The position numbers and the translations under genes are program-made. From assembly GCA_964518905.1 (NCBI GenBank), contig CAZFJL010000018.1, positions 1-64,000 of the forward strand: a stretch of 64,000 nucleotides of DNA. Reading direction: 5' to 3'. The notes below the pieces were generated by a model. The model did not search any database, was not told the origin of the DNA, and saw only the letters and a list, made by a program, of their open reading frames with translations. This document shows positions 52,344-60,311 of this stretch, piece after piece (positions within the stretch are counted from its first letter, which is position 1; every line of letters begins with the position of its first letter). The DNA comes from RDYZ01 sp964518905 (GTDB lineage Bacteria; Cyanobacteriota; Cyanobacteriia; Cyanobacteriales; Geitlerinemataceae).

Positions 52344-52970
52344 TCAGTCGCGATATTGCACGCTGAGATTTCGTAGGACGTGCAGCACGTCGGCGAGTTC
52401 TTGGCTCGCGACGAAGGGCGAAAATACGCGCGAGAGGCCGTAGCGATCGCCGTCAATTTTCACGAAAACAATGTCGTCACCGTTGGTGATCAGGCCGAAG
52501 TGTGGCGCATGATTTGGGTTTGGGTTGGCCATGAGGTAGGCGATCGCCTGGGGTAGGGCTGTCCAGACGGAGAGGGCGGTTTTTTTGGATTCGACGATGA
52601 TGACCCACAGGTGTTGGCAAAGGACGAGAACGTCGATGCGTCCTTGTAGGGTTTCTTCGCTGTCGTTGAGTTCGATCGTGATGGATTCTTCGGCGCGGAT
52701 GGTGAAGGGTGGGTCGTAAAATCCGGCGATCGCGAGGAGGGGCGAGACGAGCAGAAGGATTACGGTTTGTTCGAGCAGTTGGCCGTGGGTGCGCTGGTAG
52801 AGGTAGCGATCGTGGAGGGTTTGGAGGTTGGCGCGATCGGTGTCGGGGAGGGTGGGGCGATCGGTGTGCCACTCGTGGAAGAAGTCGGGGTTTTGGGTGC
52901 GCTGGAGGTGAAAGCGTTGTTCGGCTTCGGCGATGGTGGTGATGGCTTGGGCGATCGCGGTTGGGGTCAT
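52344..52970 (-). CDS. Orphan restriction-endonuclease-like protein (HsdR N-terminal type)
   Basis: The 208-residue protein carries a PD-(D/E)xK-type core: GRIDVLVLC with Asp113 and VIIVESKK with Glu127-x-Lys129, then a Gln-containing helix (LPQAIAYL). The fold matches the N-terminal nuclease domain of type I restriction subunit R. No helicase, methyltransferase or specificity gene is adjacent, so this is a standalone nuclease of the kind common in cyanobacteria. The role is unknown. It lies 87 bp upstream of the YoeB antitoxin on the same strand. Confidence 0.8.
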   Translation of the reverse strand: MTPTAIAQAITTIAEAEQRFHLQRTQNPDFFHEWHTDRPTLPDTDRANLQTLHDRYLYQRTHGQLLEQTVILLLVSPLLAIAGFYDPPFTIRAEESITIELNDSEETLQGRIDVLVLCQHLWVIIVESKKTALSVWTALPQAIAYLMANPNPNHAPHFGLITNGDDIVFVKIDGDRYGLSRVFSPFVASQELADVLHVLRNLSVQYRD

Positions 52971-53032
52971 GGGTCTGTGTGGTGCATGGTTTGATTTTAG
53001 CGATCGTGGGGGGGAATTAAGTAGACTAACGA

Positions 53033-53063
53033 GAAGTCGGAGTTTTTGAAAAACTCTGACTTC
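53033..53063. repeat. 31-bp palindrome GAAGTCGGAGTTTTT-G-AAAAACTCTGACTTC (family C)
   Basis: Same size and arm ends as 49901-49931, with altered inner bases. Lies between the restriction-like gene and the next minus-strand gene. Confidence 0.8.
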
Positions 53064-53114
53064 TGGATTGGTGGGCTAAACTTTGGGGGAGTTTTTTGAA
53101 ACTACAAGAATGCG

Positions 53115-54686
53115 CTATTCGCATGGATGTTCTGCGGTAACTTTGGATGAGTTTCTAGGATCTTCTATATAGCTGGATGGAACCCAAACCTCATGCTGGA
53201 GTGATTTAGATTTGATTTTCCACCAGAGGTTGTCAATACTCATCTGTATCAGCCTAACCTTTTCTCCATCTTTAATAATTTTGTCTTCACTCATATTCTC
53301 TGGATAGAGTGTCTTATCACAGCTAGGAGTATATCTCGACATCACCGCATCAGAATCGTCTGGCAATTTTACATAGCCATAATGTGTCATTTTGTGATGA
53401 ATATGTTTCGCGGGAGCTACACAAAAAACAATCATCATAATGAAAATAATTATCTTATTTAAACAAGATCCCTCAGAAACAGGATAGTAATTCCCCGAAG
53501 AGTATGAGGGGCTAACATATTCAGGAGAAGAGGCTTGTGCTTGTTCCTGTTTTACATAAGGATCAATCTCCTGTAATGCCTTCTCTCTTTGGTCTTTTTC
53601 TTGATACTCTCTTTGCTTATTAAGTAATGAATGTTTGTATGGATCAAGCCACTCTTCCAAGAAGTAAGACAATCCCAAGGAATTTAAGATATCAACTCTC
53701 CGACGAAGCAATCCATTTCCCAAAAACTTATATAGCTTTGGGTCATGACTTATATTGATAGATAAACAATATAAGTCTACTAAGTAAATAACCAACGCCG
53801 CGTAGAAATCGACAAATAAATCTCGAACTATATTATGAGGATTTTGCTCAGTCAATTCTTGCCTTTTTAGCAAAATTTGACTGAGTTCTCGCCATTCCCA
53901 TTCTGGAAAGTTAGTCTGGCGAGCATGAATTCCATCTATTTCTATATCCTGTCCAGGAGCGGATGCAATTACTTGAGTAAATATTTTATCTTGAGAGATA
54001 TGAATGATCGGAGCAATAATGATACCTGGTAGACAGTCTTCAATGAAGCTTTTTGCTGTCGTATCTTGAATGTATTCATTAATAAAGCTCTCTACATAAA
54101 CTTGGTAGGATTCATTCTGTAGAGTTGTAGGATAAAATTCCGGAATGAGTTTCTGTAGTTTGGTTTTCAGCTCTATATCAATAGAGCTAAAAATACTTGA
54201 ACTTGACTTATCTTCAACTGGAATAGGAATAATCCAAATTGTGCGAGGACGAGAACTTATCTTATCCTTAACCTTTGAGAACTCTGTTGCTAACGGATAC
54301 TTATATTTCCTTTCTTCTTCTTGATTAATCTTTTGCTGATATTTTTCTTTCTCTACCCTCAGCTTTTCTATCTCTATAAATGTTTGCTCCTGTTGGAGTT
54401 CAGGAGCTAAATAGAGATTTCTATTTAATGTTTCAATTTTGGCTTTGATCTCAATAAGTTTAGATTCTAATTCGCGGCTATTTTTGGTCTCTTCATACTT
54501 TTCTCTCGGTGCATGAAACTCAAATCCAATATTAGTTTCTAGTCCTAAAAATTGACTTTCTAGCTCTTTGGTTCCTTGAATTACAACATGGAATACATTG
54601 TTGATTATATCTCTCTCTGCATGTTGCCCTTCATTGTTGGACTCATGATAATCTCCAGTGACGTCAATATTATGTTTACCCGTCAT
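53115..54686 (-). CDS. Large protein with N-terminal RDIINN motif, coiled coil, membrane helix and SH3-like end
   Basis: The 523-residue protein begins with a short motif region (HNIDVTGDYHESNNEGQHAE followed by RDIINN, residues 5-30) that is shared with the divergent neighbour at 54861. It then has a coiled-coil-like segment rich in Glu/Lys (about 65-125), a central unassigned domain (about 140-350), one membrane helix (about 409-426) and a C-terminal region like bacterial SH3 domains (about 437-510, ending VWVPSSYIE). The gene is AT-rich and lacks GCGATCGC sites, unlike its neighbours, suggesting recent transfer. No catalytic motif is recognised. The first 30 residues may mediate self-assembly or partner binding, which is inference. 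Confidence 0.65.
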   Translation of the reverse strand: MTGKHNIDVTGDYHESNNEGQHAERDIINNVFHVVIQGTKELESQFLGLETNIGFEFHAPREKYEETKNSRELESKLIEIKAKIETLNRNLYLAPELQQEQTFIEIEKLRVEKEKYQQKINQEEERKYKYPLATEFSKVKDKISSRPRTIWIIPIPVEDKSSSSIFSSIDIELKTKLQKLIPEFYPTTLQNESYQVYVESFINEYIQDTTAKSFIEDCLPGIIIAPIIHISQDKIFTQVIASAPGQDIEIDGIHARQTNFPEWEWRELSQILLKRQELTEQNPHNIVRDLFVDFYAALVIYLVDLYCLSINISHDPKLYKFLGNGLLRRRVDILNSLGLSYFLEEWLDPYKHSLLNKQREYQEKDQREKALQEIDPYVKQEQAQASSPEYVSPSYSSGNYYPVSEGSCLNKIIIFIMMIVFCVAPAKHIHHKMTHYGYVKLPDDSDAVMSRYTPSCDKTLYPENMSEDKIIKDGEKVRLIQMSIDNLWWKIKSKSLQHEVWVPSSYIEDPRNSSKVTAEHPCE

Positions 54687-54860
54687 ACAATCTTTTTCCT
54701 GATAGATAGATCAAAACTTATCGTAATCTAATGCCAAAATAGATTGGGTGTCTACAGTACAGATTCTTGAAATTCAAATACTTCAGACATTGCCATTGCA
54801 AGCAGTTACAATTCTAGCAATTGACGATCCTATTATCCACATTCATCCTGAGAACTGATC
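54687..54860. promoter_or_regulatory. Shared divergent promoter region of the RDIINN gene pair
   Basis: 174 bp separate the two divergent start codons. The stretch is AT-rich with no palindromic operator that I can find. The divergent layout means the genes may be co-regulated. Confidence 0.4.
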
Positions 54861-55277
54861 ATGAGCCAAAACGACGGACGCCGAATCAACATGGGCAGCG
54901 GTAGTAACTACTATGAAAATAATGTTAGCAAAGGTGGTCAAAGTGCTGGACGCGACATCATCAATAACAACCAAGCCGCCCAAGGCATGACAAAAAACGA
55001 CATCATCGAACTGCTCGCCTTCATCGAAAACGCCATCCAAACCCGCACCGACCTCCCCGACGACCTCAAACAAAAATCCATGCGCTACCTCGGAGCCGCC
55101 ACCGAAGAAGCCAAAGAACCCGAACCCGACAAACAGTTAATGTCCAGCAGCCTGAAAAAAGTCGGCTCCACGATCGCCGAAGCCAGCAAAACCGTCGAAT
55201 CCGCCAAAGACTTCGCCGAAAAAGTCGCCCCCACCATGATCAAACTCGGTAAATGGCTCGGCGTTTTACTCATGTAG
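54861..55277 (+). CDS. Small helical protein with N-terminal RDIINN motif
   Basis: The 138-residue protein opens with a glycine/asparagine-rich motif region (NMGSGSNYYENNVSKGGQSA then GRDIINN, residues 10-36). It continues with a helical segment (about 45-85) and ends in a long amphipathic-to-hydrophobic helix (ESAKDFAEKVAPTMIKLGKW, then LGVLLM), which may insert in membranes. The motif GQ(H/S)A(E/G)RDIINN is shared with the divergent 523-residue gene product. Short Gly/Asn/Arg-Asp motifs of this kind at protein ends can act as self-assembling or amyloid-like adaptor segments in bacterial STAND/effector systems. That role is suggested, not shown. Confidence 0.65.
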   Translation: MSQNDGRRINMGSGSNYYENNVSKGGQSAGRDIINNNQAAQGMTKNDIIELLAFIENAIQTRTDLPDDLKQKSMRYLGAATEEAKEPEPDKQLMSSSLKKVGSTIAEASKTVESAKDFAEKVAPTMIKLGKWLGVLLM

Positions 55278-55299
55278 CCAGACGATCGAACCCGCGTCG

Positions 55300-57987
55300 C
55301 TACACATCCGCCTCCAGCGACGCCTGCTTCGTCAACTTCGGCGGACTCGAAATCGCAGGCGTATCAAACGTCAGCTCATTATTTAAGACATCGATCGAAA
55401 TCGTCGAATGGTTGTTAAACCGCCGCGAAAGCAACCCTTGCCCGATCGGACGCACCAACAACCGCTCCACCGTCCGCTCCATCTCCCGTGCCCCCATATC
55501 CGGATTGTAGCCCCGCTTCACCAGCAAATCGTACGCCGCACCGCTCATCGAAATATTAATCTGCCGATCGCTCAAACGCGATCGAATCTCATCCAGCAAT
55601 TTATCCACAATCTCACGCACGATCGCAGGCGACAGCGGATAAAAATACACCACCTCACCAATCCGATTCAATAACTCAGGACGCAGATGCTGCGTCAACG
55701 CACGATTAATTTCCGCCTCGTAAAGATCATGCCGCTCGGAGTCGCCCTCACACTCAAACCCCAACCCGCGATGTCCCGCCAGATTTGCGCCCAGATTTGA
55801 AGTCAGCACGATCGTCGCTTCGTTAAACAACACCTCCCGCCCCTGCGTATCCGTCAACCGTCCCTCATCCAACACCTGCAACAACAGATCCAACACCTGC
55901 GGATGCGCCTTCTCCACCTCATCGAACAACACCACACTATAAGGATTCGTCCGCACCGCGCTGCTGAGTTGACCCTCGGTTTCGTGACCGATGTAGCCCG
56001 GAGGCGCACCGACGAGCCGCGAAACAGAGTTCGGCTCCATATATTCCGACATATCGATCCGCACCAGACGACGCCGATCGTCAAACAAAAATTCCGCCAA
56101 CGCCTGCGCCAGACGCGTTTTCCCCGTTCCCGTTTTCCCCACAAACAGAAACACACCCACCGGACGCTGCGGCACTTTCAGACCCGATCGCGCCGTCCGG
56201 ATCGCATCCGACACCACCTCGATCGCCCGGTCTTGCCCCATCACCTGCTGCCGTAAAAAGCTCTCCATCCGCAACAGCCGCGATCGCTCATCCTCGCTGA
56301 GACGCTCGATCGGCAACCGGCAACGCTGGGCGATCGCCTGAACCACATCCAGCTCGCTTAACGTCAAAGCCGTTGACGGATTCGCGGGCGTGCTGAATAC
56401 ATCCGGACTCGCATCTAGGTCGTCAAAATTCAACCCCTCCGTAACGCTGTCCTCGAAAGAGGTCTTCGCTAAATTGTCCGACACACTGCGAGGCGCGGAA
56501 CTTGTCCGGGGAGTTGTATGTAACGGGGTGCGGCTGAGGCTCGCAGAACTCTTGAGATTTTTAGCACTCTGGGGATTTTGACGATCGCGATGGCGGGTCG
56601 TCTCGTCGAGCGGCTGGGCGCTGGTCGGTAGCGGGGGGATCGGGGTTTCCATCTGGAGGCGAGCATTGGCGCAGGCGCGATCGATCGCGTCGATCGCCTT
56701 GTCGGGAAAACAGGCATCGGTGATGTAGCGCCCGCAGAGCGAAACCGCCGTATCGATCGCCGCGTCCGAAATTTTTAGCTGATGGTGCTGCTCGAAGCGC
56801 GGGCGCAACCCCCGCAGAATTTGGCGCGTCTCCTCTAGGTTGGGTTCATACACCCAGACCGTTTGAAACCGACGTTCGAGCGCTCCATCTTTTTCGATCG
56901 TCTGGCGATATTCCCGCACCGTCGTCGCACCAATGCAATGCAGCTCGCCGCGAGCCAGCGCCGGTTTGAGGATATTCGCCGCATCGCTCGCGCCAGCGCC
57001 TCCCGCACCTAGCACCGTATGAATTTCGTCAATAAAAATAATCGTGTTCTGGCTACTGCTCGCCTCGGTGACGATGCCCTGAATCCGCTCCTCAAATTCC
57101 CCGCGATACTTAGATCCGGCCAGCAACGACGCCATCGACACCTCGACAACGCGCTGCTGCCGCAACACTTGGGGCGCGGCCTCGGTCATTAACCATTGGG
57201 TCAGTCCCTCGATGATGCAGGTTTTGCCGACGCCCGCTTCACCGACCAAAATCGCGTTGCGTTTGCGGCGCTGCATCAAAATGCTGGCTAGACTTCGGAT
57301 TTCACGATCGCGCCCGATCGTCGGATCGAGTTCGCCATCACGAGCCATTTGGGTCAGATCGCGCCCAAAGCTATCGAGCAAAGGCGTTTTGGACTTTTCT
57401 GAATTCCGAAAGAAGGGTGCTTCATCGATCGGCATATCCACCACTTCTGCCCCCTCGGGCAGTATTTCCAGGGATTCCCAGTCCACCGCGTCAGTCTGCT
57501 GGCGATCAAACTGATAAACCCCCATCTCGGATAGCAGCGAATCCCAGGGCGTATCCGGCTGCTCGAAGAGCGATTGCAACACATGGCAGGGACGCACGAT
57601 CGCTTCGTCGATCGCGTGGAGCGCCGAGATTTCCTCCGCTCGCTCGAACACATCGCGGGAAAGGGCGTCGCGATGCATGATGCCTTCGTGGATGACGTTG
57701 CGATCGGTTCGCACCATGCGCGTCCGTAGGCGACGGCGAAAAACGGTCGGGTCGAGTCCCCAGTTTTCAAACCACTGCTGCAAAATTTGAACGTCTTTCT
57801 GAAATTCTTGACGCTGGCTGCGACTGTCGCGAATCTGCTTCGGACAAAATCGATCGATATCGAGATCACACAGCTTACAAATACCGAGCAGCAAATGAGC
57901 CGGTTCGATTTCTGTCGCATGACCGGACTTTGCTTCGATCGCAGCAATATTCCAAGCTAAGACGGTACTGGGCGCGTAAACAGCCAT
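55300..57987 (-). CDS. ClpA/ClpC-type AAA+ unfoldase
   Basis: The 895-residue protein has two AAA modules. The first has Walker A GEAGVGKT (about 246-253) and the second GKTGTGKT (about 613-620). A Clp-N-like start (STVLAWNIAAIEAKSGHATEIEPAHLLLGI) precedes them. Between the modules is a Ser/Pro/Arg-rich insertion (about 440-540) instead of the ClpB middle domain. An LGF tripeptide (RGLGFECEGD, about 739) sits where ClpC carries its ClpP-docking loop, so it may work with ClpP. The N-terminal region and the central insertion differ from housekeeping ClpC. It lies 22 bp after the divergent-pair gene, in convergent orientation. Confidence 0.82.
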   Translation of the reverse strand: MAVYAPSTVLAWNIAAIEAKSGHATEIEPAHLLLGICKLCDLDIDRFCPKQIRDSRSQRQEFQKDVQILQQWFENWGLDPTVFRRRLRTRMVRTDRNVIHEGIMHRDALSRDVFERAEEISALHAIDEAIVRPCHVLQSLFEQPDTPWDSLLSEMGVYQFDRQQTDAVDWESLEILPEGAEVVDMPIDEAPFFRNSEKSKTPLLDSFGRDLTQMARDGELDPTIGRDREIRSLASILMQRRKRNAILVGEAGVGKTCIIEGLTQWLMTEAAPQVLRQQRVVEVSMASLLAGSKYRGEFEERIQGIVTEASSSQNTIIFIDEIHTVLGAGGAGASDAANILKPALARGELHCIGATTVREYRQTIEKDGALERRFQTVWVYEPNLEETRQILRGLRPRFEQHHQLKISDAAIDTAVSLCGRYITDACFPDKAIDAIDRACANARLQMETPIPPLPTSAQPLDETTRHRDRQNPQSAKNLKSSASLSRTPLHTTPRTSSAPRSVSDNLAKTSFEDSVTEGLNFDDLDASPDVFSTPANPSTALTLSELDVVQAIAQRCRLPIERLSEDERSRLLRMESFLRQQVMGQDRAIEVVSDAIRTARSGLKVPQRPVGVFLFVGKTGTGKTRLAQALAEFLFDDRRRLVRIDMSEYMEPNSVSRLVGAPPGYIGHETEGQLSSAVRTNPYSVVLFDEVEKAHPQVLDLLLQVLDEGRLTDTQGREVLFNEATIVLTSNLGANLAGHRGLGFECEGDSERHDLYEAEINRALTQHLRPELLNRIGEVVYFYPLSPAIVREIVDKLLDEIRSRLSDRQINISMSGAAYDLLVKRGYNPDMGAREMERTVERLLVRPIGQGLLSRRFNNHSTISIDVLNNELTFDTPAISSPPKLTKQASLEADV

Positions 57988-58177
57988 CGATCAATCTAAA
58001 ACTACTGGACGTGGGTAAACGAAAGGTGCGGCATCGGACTCCGCGAACGGGCGCACGCCGGGGTCAGCGTTGGTAAGCGATCACATTATCGCTGACGGAC
58101 ACCGAAATCCAATAACGTCGGCTCTGCAATTACGAAAACGCGCGAAAAACGTCCAGTGATGGACAACCTATCCAGCA

Positions 58178-59152
58178 TTATGCACCGGGCTCAATCGGGG
58201 ATCGGGGAAGTCCCAAAATGGCGTTTAGAAAGGGCTGTGGATCATCGGCAACCCAGCCGAGGTCGGAGCTGTAGCGCAGCTCGAAGTGAAGGTGGGCGAT
58301 CGTGACGTCGGGTTGACCGGTTTGGCCGACGGTGCCGATCGCTTCGCCAGCCGTGACGCGCTGTCCCAGGGTGACCGTCGTCGAGGCGAGATGGGCGTAA
58401 CGGGTTTGGCGTCCGCCAGCATGGTTAATCACGATCAGTGTGCCGTAGGGATCGCGATCGCCCACAAAGGCGATCGTGCCATCGCCAGCGGCCTGCACGG
58501 AATCACCAACAGCGGCCACCATATCCACGCCGCTATGAAATGTCACGCGATCTAGGCCGGGGAGCAGCACCCAGCCGTAGCGGACGATCGGTTCCGTCGG
58601 CGCGGCGAGGGGATAGGTGTTGATGATGGCGTCGGGGTCGGGATCGCTGGCCTCGGGGGTCGGGCGGGCGGGCGGTGCGATCGGCGATCGGGTGACGCCG
58701 GGAATAAAAACGGTGGCGGGAATCTGGCCGCAGCCATTCAGCTCGAACAGGGTATCGGCGCGAACGTTGTAGCGATCGGCGAGGTCGCGCCAGGTGTCGC
58801 CCGGTTCGGCGGTGACACGCACGCCGTTGTAGGGCGGGATCACGAGGGTTGAACCCACGGGCGGCGTGGCGTCGGTGGCGGTGCGAATGCTGGTGTTGAA
58901 GCCTGCGAGGGTAAAGATCGAAATGCCGTAGCGATCGGCGATCGCGGTCAGGGTCTCGCCCGCGCTGACGGTATGGGTTCCGAGGCGATCGAGTACCGGC
59001 GCTCGGCAGGTTTCCGCCGCTGCGGATTTGGGCACAAGACCGCTAGCCGCAACGATCGCCAGCGCCCAGACCAAGTTCAGGCCAAAATGACGGCTGCGTT
59101 GTGCGTGCCTGCCTCTGTTAACAGCGTATTCATGCATTCTGCCGATTTTCAT
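58178..59152 (-). CDS. LysM and M23 (LytM) peptidase domain protein
   Basis: The 324-residue envelope protein has a signal peptide (NLVWALAIVAASGLVPKSAA), two LysM modules (HTVSAGETLTAIADRYGIS and TAEPGDTWRDLADRYNV regions) that bind peptidoglycan, and an M23 domain (HSGVDMVAAVGDSVQAAGDG, TIAHLHFELRYSSD). The zinc ligands of active LytM peptidases are present as H..D and HxH. It is likely a peptidoglycan hydrolase or an activator at division. The neighbours do not specify which. Confidence 0.9.
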   Translation of the reverse strand: MKIGRMHEYAVNRGRHAQRSRHFGLNLVWALAIVAASGLVPKSAAAETCRAPVLDRLGTHTVSAGETLTAIADRYGISIFTLAGFNTSIRTATDATPPVGSTLVIPPYNGVRVTAEPGDTWRDLADRYNVRADTLFELNGCGQIPATVFIPGVTRSPIAPPARPTPEASDPDPDAIINTYPLAAPTEPIVRYGWVLLPGLDRVTFHSGVDMVAAVGDSVQAAGDGTIAFVGDRDPYGTLIVINHAGGRQTRYAHLASTTVTLGQRVTAGEAIGTVGQTGQPDVTIAHLHFELRYSSDLGWVADDPQPFLNAILGLPRSPIEPGA

Positions 59153-59231
59153 TTCACCGAACCCTTACCGAACCCTTGCCAAAACGTTGTCGAACTTATT
59201 GTCAAACTTGTTGCCGAACTTGTTGTCGAAC

Positions 59232-60053
59232 TCACCGAATAACCGTACTAATCAGCCACTCCCAGGCTTGTTCCGGCAATAGCCAGCGCAGGAAGACAAA
59301 GATCTCGGCATCGAGAGGCGTGGCGTAGCGGCGATCGGGATTGGAACTATTGACCGCTTTAGACACCGCCTGAGCTACACAGTCAGGCGAACTAGCATTG
59401 CTGTAGCGCGAGAGGAGTTTTTTTACCGGGGCGATTTGGTCGCTGTAGGCCGACCCAACGGAGGTTTGCTCCAAGGTCTGAGCCGCCACCTGAGACCATT
59501 CGCTTTCGATCTGACCGGGCTGCACGATCACCACACGAATGCCAAAGGGAGCCACTTCCACACGGAGCGTATCGGACAGCACTTCGAGGGCGTGCTTGGT
59601 CGCGTGATACCAACCGCCGATCGGCATCCAGATCCGACCGCCCATCGAGCTGATATTGACGATCGTCCCCGATTTCGCGGCTCGCATCGTGGGCAAAACC
59701 AACTGTGTCAGCCGCATCAGCCCAAAGACATTCACCTCAAATTGCCGTCGGGCTTCCTCGATCGGCACGTCCTCCAATGCGCCATAGGAACCGTAGCCCG
59801 CATTATTGACTAGCGCATCAATCCGACCTTCCGCCGCGAGCAATGTTTGGATCGCGGCGGTCATGCTGGCCTCATCGGTCACGTCGATCGCCAGCACCTT
59901 CGCGCCCGCTGCGGCGATCGCGTCCATTTTGTCCAGGCGACGCGCGGCTCCGTAGACGATCCAACCGTCCGCGATCAGTTGCAGGACGATCGCTTTACCA
60001 ATGCCGGACGAAGCGCCCGTCACGAGGGCAACCGATGAGGATGTTGCTGTCAT
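59232..60053 (-). CDS. Short-chain dehydrogenase/reductase
   Basis: The 273-residue protein has the Rossmann motif TGASSGIGKAI at the N-terminus, NNAGYG, and the catalytic pair in YHATKHALE with Tyr and Lys, plus NISSMGG with Ser. These are the classical SDR elements, NAD(P)-dependent oxidation or reduction of a carbonyl or alcohol. The substrate is unknown. The AAR residues after the first 35 residues (GAARRLDKM) hint at NADP. The start at 60053 is preceded by no clear ribosome binding site. Confidence 0.9.
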   Translation of the reverse strand: MTATSSSVALVTGASSGIGKAIVLQLIADGWIVYGAARRLDKMDAIAAAGAKVLAIDVTDEASMTAAIQTLLAAEGRIDALVNNAGYGSYGALEDVPIEEARRQFEVNVFGLMRLTQLVLPTMRAAKSGTIVNISSMGGRIWMPIGGWYHATKHALEVLSDTLRVEVAPFGIRVVIVQPGQIESEWSQVAAQTLEQTSVGSAYSDQIAPVKKLLSRYSNASSPDCVAQAVSKAVNSSNPDRRYATPLDAEIFVFLRWLLPEQAWEWLISTVIR

Positions 60054-60115
60054 GGGTTTTGTGTTAACGATTGAACGTGAGTTCGGGATAAGAAATCTTT
60101 GCGCTCAGGGCTTTT

Positions 60116-60240
60116 CCCTCACCCTAAATCCCTCTCCCAGGCCGGGAGAGGGACTTTGAGCTATGAATCTGGCTCCCCTTCTCCCAAATGGGGAGAAGCG
60201 ATGCACTGAGCGTGTCGAAGTGGGGTTGGGGGATGAGGGC
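60116..60240. repeat. CCCTCACCC...GGGTTGGGGGATGAGGG repeat (family E) with embedded family D copy
   Basis: A GC-rich repeat of about 125 bp with CCCTCACCC and GGATGAGGG ends, containing several GGGAG/CTCCC hairpins. A family D copy (60203-60222) is embedded. It lies between proA and the SDR gene. Similar repeats are widespread in bacterial genomes. Confidence 0.65.
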
Positions 60241-60311
60241 AAGGTCAGACTCAAGGGAAATCCCAATGGCAGCATCTAGATCTCAGCTAATTAACCCGTC
60301 TGATCGTTTGA

